Shown here in pieces: positions 7,676-16,722 of a stretch of 44,713 bases of DNA (positions are counted from its first letter, which is position 1; each line of letters opens with the position of its first letter). Source of the DNA: an uncultured Clostridia bacterium (lineage in GTDB: Bacteria > Bacillota > Clostridia > Lachnospirales > Anaerotignaceae); contig CAJUJJ010000021.1 of NCBI GenBank assembly GCA_910586765.1, positions 1 to 44,713 of the forward strand, written 5' to 3'. Position numbers and translations under genes: made by a program. The notes beneath the pieces are model-generated. The model was not told the DNA's origin. It worked only from the letters and a program-made list of their open reading frames with translations, and made no database searches.

Positions 7676-10600
7676 TGGTAAAATGGAGTGTAGAGCATAA
7701 AAGTATTGTTATGCTTTTAACAGTTGTGACATTGATTGCAGGATTTTTGCTTTATGGAAATATGGAAAGACAAGAAAATCCTACTGTAGCAAGTCCTATC
7801 GCTACCATTAGCTGTATTTATGGCGGAGCAAGTCCTGAAGATATTGAAAAATTGATTGTAAAGCCTATTGAAAATGAAATTGGAGATATTGCAGAAATCA
7901 AAAAAATGGAAAGTTTTTGTATGGATAGCGTTGGTGTTATCAAAGTTACATTAAAAGATTTGAGTGACAGTGATATTGCAAAAGTTTGGGACGATATGAA
8001 AGATGATATTGATAGTGTAGAAACAAGTTTACCCAGTGATGCACAAAAACCAGTAGTAGAAACAGATTTTACAAGTAGTTATGGTATATTGTTAGGTTTG
8101 ACATCAAAAGACTATACTTATCAAAATTTAAAAGATGTTGCAAATGATTTAAAAGATGTTTTAAAAGATGATGATGGTGTAAAAGCGGTTGATATATTTG
8201 GAGAGGTAGGACAACAAGTAGAAATTAGTTTGGATATGGTAAAGTTGCAGCAGTATGGTATTACACCTACAAATATAGTTACATTTTTAAAAGCAAGAAA
8301 TATTAATATACCTGGAGGAAATTTAGAGATTTCTGGTACAAAAATACCAGTACAAATTTCAGGAGAATATGAAACAGTAGATGAAATTAAAAATACTATT
8401 GTAGGTGTTTCAACGGAAAATGGTACACCTGTATATTTAAAAAATGTAGCTGATGTGGTACAAAAAGAACAAAAGGCAGAGGCATTGGCAGAAGTCAATA
8501 ATCAAAAAGCATTAATCATAGGTGTAAAATATGCAGATGCACAAAATATGCTTACAATACAAAAAAGATTGTATCAAAAAATTGAAGAATTTGAAAAAAA
8601 TCAGCTTTATGCCAATATGGAAATTGTAAAATTGACAGACCAAGCAGATTTTGTAAAATCTTCTATAGCATTGTTCCAAAATAATTTAATTTCTGCCGTA
8701 ATATTGGTAGCGGTAGTGGTACTTGTCACAATGGGTATAAGGAGTGCTGTTGTGGTATCTCTGCCTATACCAGTTGTTATAGCGATTGTGTTTATTTATA
8801 TGGTATTAACAGATATACCATTGCATCAAGTTTCCATTGCTTCTTTAATCATATCGCTTAGTTTGCTTGTAGCAAATGGCATTGTAGCAAATGACAATAT
8901 TAATGTATATTTAGAAAAGGGATATAGTAAAAAAGAAGCGTGTGTAAAAGGAATTAAAGAAGTAAATATTGCTATATTGACATCAACATTAACAACAGTT
9001 GCCTCTTTTTTACCTCTTGCTATGATGCAAGGAAGTGCAGGAAAATTTGTAAAATCTTTACCAATATTGGTTTCTGTTGCATTGGCAGGTTCTTATATTA
9101 CATCATTAACATTGGTGCCTGCAACAGGATACTGGTTATTACAGCCAAAAAGCAAAAAAAAGCAATGGGCAATAAAAGAAAAATTAAAAACAATATTTCA
9201 TATGGAAAAAATAGGAGAGGGCATATTATCTTTTTATGAAAAAATGCTTAAAATAGCACTAAAAGCTCCTAAATTATTGATATGTGCTTTTATTGTGATA
9301 TTTGCATTAAGTGGTTTACTTATTCCTTCTATGGGGATACAAATTTTCCCTCCAGCAGAACGTGACCAGTACGCACTAAATGTTATGGTGCAAGATGGTA
9401 GCAGTATAGAACATACTCAAAAAGTGATGGAAGAAATAGGAGATTACTTAGAAGCAGACAGTTCTATACAAAATTATTCTTTTATGGTAGGAGATGGTTA
9501 CCCTAAATATTATGTAACATTTACACCAAATGAATTAGATACAGCAAAAGCGCAGTTTTTGATAAATGGTAAACTTTCAGACATCAATAGAATAGAAAAA
9601 GAACTAAATGAAAATATACCTGGTGTAGTAGTAAATGCTAAAGAACTAGAAATTGGTATTCCTGTAAATTATCCTATTGAAATTAGAATATCTGGTTCGG
9701 ATATAGAAGTGCTGCGAAAAATTGGCGATGATGTCAAAAATAAAATATATGAAATAGAAGGCGGAAAAAATGCAGAAGACAATTATGGCTATTCTTCTAA
9801 TAAATTAAAAGTAAAAGTAAATGAAGAAAAGTCAAATATTGTAGGTGTTTCTAATTATGATGTTGCTTCTACAGTAAGAATGGCAGTAAATGGATTAGAA
9901 GTGTCAGAACTCAAACAAAAAGATATTGATGAAGACCCTTACCCTATTAATATTAAAATACCAGATAATGATAAAACAAAAAGAGAAGTACTTAATGATA
10001 TTTATATAACATCACAAATTACAGGAGAAAATATACCTTTAACACAAATTGCAGATATTGTTACAGAGTCTTCTATGAATAAAATTGTTAGACGAGATGA
10101 AAAAAGAACATTAACGGTAGGTCTATTTGTAGAAGACGGTTATAATACACAAACTGTTATGAAGAATTGTCAGCAAGCACTACAAGATTATGAATTGCCA
10201 GAAGGATATAGTATTGTATTTGGCGGAGAAAGTGAAGAAAACAGAGATACTTTTTCCTCTCTTGTAATACCAACATTGATTGCGATTGTAGGTATTTATT
10301 TAATACTTGTATTGGAGTTTGGAGATATTCGACAGCCTCTTATTATTATGGGTACAATACCGCTATCATTTATAGGAATTATATGGGGATTAAAATTGTT
10401 AAATTATCCTATTGGTTTTATGGCACTTTTGGGAGCAATTAGTTTAATGGGTGTTGTGGTAAATAATGGTATTGTTTTGCTAGACTATATTAATACATTA
10501 ATAAAAGAATATGAAAATCCTGTGGAAGCAATTACACAAGCGTGCAAAACAAGATTAAGACCTATTATGATTGGTATGATTACAACAGTAATTTCGTTAA

Positions 10601-10737
10601 TACCTTTGGCATTAACAGGAGGATTGCTTTGGGCTCCTTTGGCAACATCTATTGTATATGGTATGCTGCTTTCTTCTGTTTTAACAATGTTTGTAATACC
10701 AAGTGCTTATTATGTTTCTGTAGTAAAAAAGAAATAA
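7675..10737 (+). CDS. RND-family efflux permease (AcrB/MMPL-like)
   Basis: A 1020-residue inner-membrane transporter with the classic duplicated RND layout: a first helix near residues 10-28, a large extracellular loop, a cluster of helices at about 335-500, a second single helix near 530-550, another loop, and a final cluster at about 860-1015. The helix that in AcrB carries the proton-relay Asp pair reads LLVANGIV here (residues 397-404), with Ala400-Asn401 in place of Asp-Asp; the partner helix reads GVVVNNGIVLLDY. It is translationally coupled to the adaptor. The substrate cannot be inferred; a lipid or hydrophobic drug is likely for a Gram-positive RND pump. Confidence 0.93.
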   Translation: MVKWSVEHKSIVMLLTVVTLIAGFLLYGNMERQENPTVASPIATISCIYGGASPEDIEKLIVKPIENEIGDIAEIKKMESFCMDSVGVIKVTLKDLSDSDIAKVWDDMKDDIDSVETSLPSDAQKPVVETDFTSSYGILLGLTSKDYTYQNLKDVANDLKDVLKDDDGVKAVDIFGEVGQQVEISLDMVKLQQYGITPTNIVTFLKARNINIPGGNLEISGTKIPVQISGEYETVDEIKNTIVGVSTENGTPVYLKNVADVVQKEQKAEALAEVNNQKALIIGVKYADAQNMLTIQKRLYQKIEEFEKNQLYANMEIVKLTDQADFVKSSIALFQNNLISAVILVAVVVLVTMGIRSAVVVSLPIPVVIAIVFIYMVLTDIPLHQVSIASLIISLSLLVANGIVANDNINVYLEKGYSKKEACVKGIKEVNIAILTSTLTTVASFLPLAMMQGSAGKFVKSLPILVSVALAGSYITSLTLVPATGYWLLQPKSKKKQWAIKEKLKTIFHMEKIGEGILSFYEKMLKIALKAPKLLICAFIVIFALSGLLIPSMGIQIFPPAERDQYALNVMVQDGSSIEHTQKVMEEIGDYLEADSSIQNYSFMVGDGYPKYYVTFTPNELDTAKAQFLINGKLSDINRIEKELNENIPGVVVNAKELEIGIPVNYPIEIRISGSDIEVLRKIGDDVKNKIYEIEGGKNAEDNYGYSSNKLKVKVNEEKSNIVGVSNYDVASTVRMAVNGLEVSELKQKDIDEDPYPINIKIPDNDKTKREVLNDIYITSQITGENIPLTQIADIVTESSMNKIVRRDEKRTLTVGLFVEDGYNTQTVMKNCQQALQDYELPEGYSIVFGGESEENRDTFSSLVIPTLIAIVGIYLILVLEFGDIRQPLIIMGTIPLSFIGIIWGLKLLNYPIGFMALLGAISLMGVVVNNGIVLLDYINTLIKEYENPVEAITQACKTRLRPIMIGMITTVISLIPLALTGGLLWAPLATSIVYGMLLSSVLTMFVIPSAYYVSVVKKK

Positions 10738-10762
10738 ATTTAAAATAAGGAGAATTAATATC

Positions 10763-11347
10763 ATGTTTCGTATAACAGATTTAAAATGGATAAGAGAACC
10801 AAAGCAATATGATATAGAACAAAATAAAATTAAAATAGTTACAGAACCAAATACTGACCTTTGGCAAAAAACATATTATGGTTTTCAAAATGACACTGCA
10901 CCAGTTTTGCAGATGACAACAAAACAAGAATATTTTTCATTTGTCGTAAAAACAGAATTTAAAAGTAAAAAAAGATTTGACCAGTGTGGTATTGTGATGT
11001 ATTTAGATAGTGAAAATTGGCTAAAGGCATCTATAGAATATGAAAATGAGGAGTACCAAAGATTAGGAAGTGTTGTAACAAATCAAGGATATTCTGATTG
11101 GGCAACTACAGACATAGATGCCACTATAAAAATGATGTGGTATCGTTTTAGCAGAAGAAAATCTGATTATTGTATAGAATGTTCACAAGATGGTATTCAT
11201 TTTAAACAAATGCGTATTTGTCATATGTGTAAAGGTGATGGTGAAATTCAATTTGGTATATATGCCTGTTCTCCAGAGCAATCTTCTTTTGAAGCAGTAT
11301 TTTCTAATATGGAAATAACAGATTGTAAGTGGTTAGAACATAAATAA
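10763..11347 (+). CDS. DUF1349 (concanavalin A-like lectin/glucanase fold) protein
   Basis: A cytosolic protein of 194 residues with no signal peptide. The pattern of aromatic-rich beta strands, the GIVMYLDSENWLKASIEYEN stretch (residues about 73-92) and SPEQSSFEAVFSNMEI near the end are typical of DUF1349 proteins, annotated as regulation of enolase protein 1-like. The biochemical role is unknown. It begins 25 bases after the RND permease with AAGGAG before the ATG and is followed by a terminator, so it is probably the last gene of the efflux transcript; a functional link is not shown. Confidence 0.82.
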   Translation: MFRITDLKWIREPKQYDIEQNKIKIVTEPNTDLWQKTYYGFQNDTAPVLQMTTKQEYFSFVVKTEFKSKKRFDQCGIVMYLDSENWLKASIEYENEEYQRLGSVVTNQGYSDWATTDIDATIKMMWYRFSRRKSDYCIECSQDGIHFKQMRICHMCKGDGEIQFGIYACSPEQSSFEAVFSNMEITDCKWLEHK

Positions 11348-11354
11348 AATGTAT

Positions 11355-11387
11355 AAAAAAGTGTCTATATTTTAGGACACTTTTTTT
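11355..11387 (+). terminator. intrinsic terminator of the efflux/DUF1349 run
   Basis: AAAAAAGTGTC (11355-11365) pairs with GACACTTTTTT (11376-11386) over a 10-base loop, with a run of seven T (11381-11387). Confidence 0.88.
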
Positions 11388-11422
11388 CATTTATATTAAA
11401 TATAGTATGCTAGAAAATAATA

Positions 11423-11451
11423 TTGTCAATAAATAATAAAAATGCTATAAT
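11423..11451 (+). promoter_or_regulatory. sigma-A promoter of the solute-binding protein/chemoreceptor run
   Basis: TTGTCA (11423-11428), 17 bases, TATAAT (11446-11451). The leader to the ATG at 11532 is about 75 bases; no operator is obvious in it. Confidence 0.7.
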
Positions 11452-11531
11452 ATTGCAAGAATTTTTTTATGTTTAGTGTAACTTTTTCTGCTAAAGTTAT
11501 TTTATGAAGAAAAATAGAAAGGTGGCATACA

Positions 11532-12773
11532 ATGAAAAAAAGAATAGTGATAGTGATGTTTCTGTTGATAGTTTTATGTATAACAGCAGCATCTGGCTGT
11601 AAAAAAGAAGAAAAAGAGCAAAGTATTTCTTCAAATGATTTAGAAACAGTCAATCTATTGCTTTGGGGGGCAAAAGAAGATGAAGCCCTTTTAAATAAAA
11701 TCATACAAACATTTCAACAAGAATATCAAGGACAGGCAAATTTTCATATTACATTTGCAGAGCAGGGAGAAACAGAATGTAAAGATGCAATATTAGGCGG
11801 TTTAGAAGAAAGTGCAGATGTATTTACATTTGCAGATGACCAACTAAGTGCATTAGCAGCAGCAGGTGCATTAAATCCTGTAGAAAATGCTGATGCAATA
11901 AAACAAATGAATTTGTCAACAGCAGTAGAGGCAGCTACTGTAAGAAATACATTATATGCTTATCCGCTAACAGCAGATAATGGATACTTTTTATATTATA
12001 ATAAGCGTTATTTCAGTGAGGAAGACATTCAAACATTAGACCGTATATTGGACATTGCAGCTGAAAATGGTGGTTTATTTTCTATGGATTGGTCTTCTGC
12101 ATGGTATGTCTATTCTTTTTTTGGAAATACAGATATGAAAGTTGGACTAAATGAAGATGGTATTACAAATTATTGTACATGGAATTGTCAAGATGGCGAT
12201 ATTTGTGGTGTTGATGTAGCAAAAGCTATGTTAAATATTGCAAAAAAGCCTTCTTTTTCAAATAGAACAGATGAAGAATTTTTACAAGGAGTAAAAGATG
12301 GTACGGTGCTCGCTGGTGTGAGTGGTGTATGGAATGCTGTTGCTATAGAAGAAGTATGGGGAAAGGATACAGGTGCAGCAAAACTACCGACATATACTTG
12401 TAACGACCGTCAAATACAAATGGCATCATTTTCTGGTTGTAAATTGATAGGAGCAAATGCTTATTCTAAACATTATGATTGGGCGTGTAAACTTGCCGAA
12501 TGGATTACAAATGAACAAAATCAGAAACTTCGTTTTGAATTACGTGAACAAGGGCCATCTAATATTCAAGCAGCTTCTTCTGTAGAAGTACAACAATCAC
12601 CAGCAATTTCTGCGTTATTGGAACAATCAAAGTTTTCCCAATTACAAAGAGTGGGCGGAAAATTTTGGGAACCTGTAACAGTTTTTGGCGAAAATATGGC
12701 TTCTGGAAATGCTACAGGGGAAGATTTACAAAAACAGTTAGATAGAATGGTAAAAGGTGTTACTGAAAGATAA
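11532..12773 (+). CDS. extracellular sugar-type solute-binding lipoprotein
   Basis: A 413-residue member of the MalE-like family 1 solute-binding proteins. It has a signal peptide ending in a lipobox (AASGC, Cys about residue 17), a Lys/Glu-rich tether, the typical start of the mature fold (TVNLLLWGAKEDEALLNKI), a hinge-region YPLTADNGYFLYYNKRYF and a C-terminal helical lobe. No ABC permease or ATPase genes are nearby. Instead it is 45 bases upstream of a chemoreceptor with no terminator between, so a role in ligand sensing is at least as likely as in transport. The ligand is unknown; a sugar or oligosaccharide is expected for the fold. Confidence 0.88.
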   Translation: MKKRIVIVMFLLIVLCITAASGCKKEEKEQSISSNDLETVNLLLWGAKEDEALLNKIIQTFQQEYQGQANFHITFAEQGETECKDAILGGLEESADVFTFADDQLSALAAAGALNPVENADAIKQMNLSTAVEAATVRNTLYAYPLTADNGYFLYYNKRYFSEEDIQTLDRILDIAAENGGLFSMDWSSAWYVYSFFGNTDMKVGLNEDGITNYCTWNCQDGDICGVDVAKAMLNIAKKPSFSNRTDEEFLQGVKDGTVLAGVSGVWNAVAIEEVWGKDTGAAKLPTYTCNDRQIQMASFSGCKLIGANAYSKHYDWACKLAEWITNEQNQKLRFELREQGPSNIQAASSVEVQQSPAISALLEQSKFSQLQRVGGKFWEPVTVFGENMASGNATGEDLQKQLDRMVKGVTER

Positions 12774-12818
12774 ACATTGTCATAATATAAAATACAATAC
12801 AACTGTAGGAGGATAATA

Positions 12819-14405
12819 ATGAATGGAAAACTCAGTATACAGCAGAGGCTGATACTGCCAATTATTCTGCTGGGGATAGTAGCATTGTTTTCTAATGCTC
12901 TGGCTATATTTAGTATACATAATGTAAATGCCAATGCGTCAACTATTGTAGATAATTATATGGAAGGAAAAACACAGTTGGTAGAAATTCGTCGCTCAAC
13001 AATGAATATTCATAAAATGGCTCTTTCTCATATTGTTGCTACAGATTATGGTACAATGATTGATGTTGTAACAAAAATTAAAGAGGAAGAAGAAAATATT
13101 GAAAATACTTTGGAAGCATATAGTAGTTATGTAGAAAAAGAAGAAAGTGAAATATATCAGGAATTATTAAGTAATTACAATTCTTTCAAGCATACGCTAG
13201 TTTTTTTAGTATGTGCTAGTGCAGATAGTAAAACAGAACAGGCTTATCAACTTGCAAATGGAGATGTTGCTTTTTATGGTAGTGCTATAGAAGAAAATAT
13301 TAGAGAATTATATCAATCTGTTACTACAAAAACAGAAACAGCAAGAAAGAAACTTTTAATAGTTTATATTATTTCGATAGTGATAAGCATTATATCTATG
13401 ATTGCCTGTGTTCTGCTTGCAATAGCTGCTATTAAAATGATTATGGAATATGTGGTTAAGCCAATAAAAAGTGTTATGGTTACACTTCAGGGAAGTTCTG
13501 AACGTGTAGATAGTATGGTAGATGAAGTAAGAGAAAGAACATGGAATTCTAGTAAAAGTGCAAAAAAGTTGTCTGTACTGTCAGAAAAAATTTCAAATAC
13601 AATACATCAAGTAGCAAATAGTGCATACTCTATTAACAATAGTGCTACAGACATTAAAAATGATATATATACTACAGCAGAAGAATGTGCTACAATTACA
13701 GAATATTCTGTAGCAATGAAGCATAGAGCAAATGATATGGAACAATCGGCACAGATGAATATGGAAACGATTAATACAAAAGTAGCAGATATGCTTGTCA
13801 TACTAAATAAAGCGATTGAAAATAGCCGCAGTGTTAATGAAGTAAGTGTTTTAGCAAAGGATATTTTAGAAATTGCTACAAATACAGACCTTATTGCTAT
13901 TAATGCTTCTATTGAAGCAGCACGAGCTGGAAAGGCTGGAGCTGGTTTTGCAGTTGTGGCTCATGAAATTCGTGCATTGGCAGATTCTTGTGGAGAAACA
14001 GCAACACATATTCAGGATATTAATAAAAATGTTACAGATGCAGTACATAACCTTTCAGAAAGTGTACAATATTTAGTAGATTATTTAAACCAGTCTATTT
14101 TAACAGAATTTCATAATTTTGTTACTTCAGGTCAGCAATATAGAGAAGATGCAGCATATATTGAGGAAACGATGGCTAAATTTCGTGATAGAACAGACCA
14201 TCTTAGAAATTCTATCAATGAAATTGCTTGCTCTATTGAAAGTATTACAAAGGCTTTAGATGAGGGAGCTGCTGGTATTACAGGTGTAGCAGGCAGTACA
14301 AAACATATGGTTGAAAATATGACAGATATAGCAAATCGCATGGATACAAATAAAGAAATTGTTGAAGAATTGAAAAAACAAACAGAAATGTTTGCTAATT
14401 TATAA
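12819..14405 (+). CDS. methyl-accepting chemotaxis protein
   Basis: A 528-residue transmembrane chemoreceptor. It has a first membrane helix (about residues 11-33), a helical extracellular domain of about 150 residues (four-helix-bundle type), a second membrane helix (about 185-212), a HAMP-like linker and a long cytoplasmic coiled coil. The conserved hairpin tip is clear: NTDLIAINASIEAARAGKAG followed by FAVVAHEIRALA. It would signal through CheW/CheA. The AGGAGG site precedes the ATG. Its position after a binding lipoprotein suggests the lipoprotein presents ligand to its sensor domain. Confidence 0.93.
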   Translation: MNGKLSIQQRLILPIILLGIVALFSNALAIFSIHNVNANASTIVDNYMEGKTQLVEIRRSTMNIHKMALSHIVATDYGTMIDVVTKIKEEEENIENTLEAYSSYVEKEESEIYQELLSNYNSFKHTLVFLVCASADSKTEQAYQLANGDVAFYGSAIEENIRELYQSVTTKTETARKKLLIVYIISIVISIISMIACVLLAIAAIKMIMEYVVKPIKSVMVTLQGSSERVDSMVDEVRERTWNSSKSAKKLSVLSEKISNTIHQVANSAYSINNSATDIKNDIYTTAEECATITEYSVAMKHRANDMEQSAQMNMETINTKVADMLVILNKAIENSRSVNEVSVLAKDILEIATNTDLIAINASIEAARAGKAGAGFAVVAHEIRALADSCGETATHIQDINKNVTDAVHNLSESVQYLVDYLNQSILTEFHNFVTSGQQYREDAAYIEETMAKFRDRTDHLRNSINEIACSIESITKALDEGAAGITGVAGSTKHMVENMTDIANRMDTNKEIVEELKKQTEMFANL

Positions 14406-14463
14406 TAAAATATATTAGTATAATGTGCAAAATATTATGAAGTGTTTTGGAGGAAATGTTATT

Positions 14464-14913
14464 ATGATAAATATACTTTTTGTGTGTCACGGCAATATTT
14501 GTCGTTCTCCTATGGCAGAATTTGTTTTAAAAGATATGGTAAAAAAAAGAGGATTAGAGAAAGAATTTTTTATTTCTTCTGCTGCAACAAGTACAGAAGA
14601 AATTGGAAATGGTGTGCATAGAGGTACAAGAGAAAAATTAAAACAGTATGGTATTAGTACAGAAGGAAAATATGCTGTACAATTAAAAAAACAAGATTAT
14701 CAAAAATATGACTATATATTAGCAATGGATAAGGCAAATGTGAGAAACATACAAAGAATTGTAGGAGAAGATAGTCAAAATAAAGTACATCTTTTATTAT
14801 ACTATGCAGAAAAAAATAGAGATATTGCAGACCCATGGTATACAGGAGATTTTGATAAAACATATGATGATATTGTAGAAGGTTGTAATGCTTTTCTAAA
14901 TAAAATATTATAA
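14464..14913 (+). CDS. low-molecular-weight protein-tyrosine phosphatase
   Basis: A cytosolic phosphatase for phosphotyrosine (or phosphoarginine) proteins. The active-site loop VCHGNICRSPMAEF (residues about 7-20) holds the catalytic Cys and Arg, and the general-acid loop IADPWYTGDF is near residue 123. Its 149 residues match the family. I start at ATG 14464, preceded by GGAGGAA; a longer in-frame start at 14425 would add 13 residues without a ribosome site. It follows the chemoreceptor by 58 bases and is ended by a terminator, so it may share that transcript. Confidence 0.93.
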   Translation: MINILFVCHGNICRSPMAEFVLKDMVKKRGLEKEFFISSAATSTEEIGNGVHRGTREKLKQYGISTEGKYAVQLKKQDYQKYDYILAMDKANVRNIQRIVGEDSQNKVHLLLYYAEKNRDIADPWYTGDFDKTYDDIVEGCNAFLNKIL

Positions 14914-14969
14914 AGTATTTAATGTTTAAAATAAACAATAGAGTAATGAAAAAATGAACAAAAATAATA

Positions 14970-15016
14970 AAAAATACTTACTTTAAAATAAACATTTATT
15001 TTAGTAAGTGTTTTTT
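14970..15016 (+). terminator. intrinsic terminator after the phosphatase gene
   Basis: A long, nearly perfect hairpin: AAAAATACTTACT..AAAATAAA on the left, TTTATTTTAGTAAGTGTTTTTT on the right (about 14997-15016), with a CATT loop and a two-base bulge; it ends in six T. Confidence 0.85.
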
Positions 15017-15017
15017 A

Positions 15018-15046
15018 TTGAAAAAAACACAGTTAAGCGGTAAAAT
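15018..15046 (+). promoter_or_regulatory. sigma-A promoter of the ENRxR-repeat membrane protein gene
   Basis: TTGAAA (15018-15023), 17 bases, TAAAAT (15041-15046), 50 bases ahead of the start codon and directly after the preceding terminator. Confidence 0.55.
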
Positions 15047-15096
15047 AGTTTATATAACTTGTTAAATTATATTATGAAATGAGGAGCAGAGAATAT

Positions 15097-16512
15097 ATGT
15101 TTCAGTCATTAGTTTTATCTATTATTTGCATTATATGGGGATTTATATTGATTATACAAGCAAGAATGGAAATGAGACAATCTCAAAATCCCAAACAAAA
15201 ACAAAAAACAGAAGAAAAGGAGGATAAATTTTCAGGAAGGACATTATATTTTAGTAATGTGCCTTTGAGGGAAATGGAAGAATGTTGTTTAAGGAAACAA
15301 AGCATTTTTGAAGATATGAATGTAGTTGAGAGAGCAGAATGTAAAACAGCAATTTATTGGATAATTAGATTTATTGATAAAATATTTTTAGAAGATGTCA
15401 AAGGATTTTTTACAGAAGAAGGAAAAAAGAGATTAAATGTTGCAATGAATAACATATTAAGTATGAAAGCCTGCTTTAAAAGACAACAAGTGCAGGAAGA
15501 TTTGACAACAGTTTGTAAATTGATAAAATATACATTAGAAAAAGAAGATGTAAGTGGTGTATTTTATGGACATCATATATTAAGTGACTTAAATTTTTGG
15601 ATATTAGACCAGCCTTTTCCTGTAGAAGAATTAAAAACATGGGAACCAAAGCCACCAAAACAGAAAGAAACAAGGGTTTTTTATGGCATTACAAAAAGCT
15701 GGGAATATTCTTATCCAAGAGACTTACAGAAAAAGATAAAAAATATTACATTACCAAAAGAGGAAGAAATATTTGATATGAGAGCACATTTTGCTCAAAA
15801 ATATATGGAATTGGCACAAACATTTTATACTTTAGAAGATTGGCATATACAACAGATGATAGAATATTGCGGCACAATAGAACAAGTTTTTAAAGAGATT
15901 ATTAGTTTTCAGGCAGCAGATGTTATAATGGAAGAATTAAATGAAATGGAGCAAGCAATTTTTGACAAAAATGCAGCAGTTACAAAAGGTATATTAAAAT
16001 ATTATAATATGATGATAATGGAATTAGATAGAACAATGGGATTTTTGCCAGAATGTAATTTAAAACAAGATTTTGATACCATTAGGCAAAAAGTGCAAAA
16101 TGTATATGACAATCAGGAAAATATAGAATATCAATCTTATGAAGAAATATTTACAGCAAAAAGAATGATAGAAGAAATTAATCGTTTTATTTTACCAAAA
16201 GAAATAGATTGGCATGACAATTATTTTTATTATGGAGCAACAACAACAATGAGAGATGTGCAGCAAGACCCCATTGTTGAAATTGCAGGAATAGAAACGA
16301 CTATGCCAGCAGAAAGAGATTTCTTTGATAGAATAATAGAAGGAGAATACAAAACAGAATATAAACCAGAAATAATAGAAGGAAAACCAGAAGAAAATAG
16401 AACAAGAGAAAATAGGCTTAGAGAAAATAGAATAAGAGAAAACAGAGTGAGAGAAAATAGACAGAGAGAAAATAGAGTAGTAGAAGAAATGAAATTTGAA
16501 GAATTTGAATAA
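15097..16512 (+). CDS. membrane-anchored protein of unknown function with C-terminal ENRxR repeats
   Basis: I do not recognise a family. The 471-residue protein has one N-terminal membrane helix (about residues 4-24), a basic/Gln-rich linker and a mostly helical soluble domain containing the WIIRFIDKIFLEDVKGFF and DLNFWILDQPF segments; it probably faces the cytosol. The tail consists of six five-residue units, ENR-x-R, and then an acidic end. I start at ATG 15097 after GAGGAG; an in-frame ATG at 15079 would put a charged MRSREY stretch before the membrane helix and lacks a ribosome site. It is a single-gene unit between its own promoter and a terminator. Confidence 0.75.
   Translation: MFQSLVLSIICIIWGFILIIQARMEMRQSQNPKQKQKTEEKEDKFSGRTLYFSNVPLREMEECCLRKQSIFEDMNVVERAECKTAIYWIIRFIDKIFLEDVKGFFTEEGKKRLNVAMNNILSMKACFKRQQVQEDLTTVCKLIKYTLEKEDVSGVFYGHHILSDLNFWILDQPFPVEELKTWEPKPPKQKETRVFYGITKSWEYSYPRDLQKKIKNITLPKEEEIFDMRAHFAQKYMELAQTFYTLEDWHIQQMIEYCGTIEQVFKEIISFQAADVIMEELNEMEQAIFDKNAAVTKGILKYYNMMIMELDRTMGFLPECNLKQDFDTIRQKVQNVYDNQENIEYQSYEEIFTAKRMIEEINRFILPKEIDWHDNYFYYGATTTMRDVQQDPIVEIAGIETTMPAERDFFDRIIEGEYKTEYKPEIIEGKPEENRTRENRLRENRIRENRVRENRQRENRVVEEMKFEEFE
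16393..16482 (+). repeat. six tandem 15-base units encoding ENRxR
   Basis: Six in-frame repeats of a GAAAATAGAnnnAGA-like unit encode ENRTR, ENRLR, ENRIR, ENRVR, ENRQR and ENRVV. The variable base triplet always encodes a different fourth residue. The tract is highly charged and likely disordered or helical; copy number could vary by slippage. Confidence 0.85.
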
Positions 16513-16573
16513 ATATAATAACAGTTTATTTTTTGGTAATACTAAATAATTGTTATATTATATGAAATGCAAT

Positions 16574-16608
16574 AAAAGGGAGCAGCTACATAGTAACTGC
16601 CCCCTTTT
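16574..16608. terminator. bidirectional hairpin between converging genes
   Basis: AAAAGGGAGCAG (16574-16585) pairs with CTGCCCCCTTTT (16597-16608) with one mismatch. It lies between the plus-strand gene ending at 16512 and the minus-strand gene ending at 16723; T runs are present on both strands but short. Confidence 0.6.
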
Positions 16609-16722
16609 CCCTTAAAAAATAAGGATACCCTACTTCAATATAACACAAATGATAAAAAGATACAATAAAAAAGTTTAAAAAATATATACCAATTTGCGTT
16701 ATAGTATAATAAAAAGTAATTT

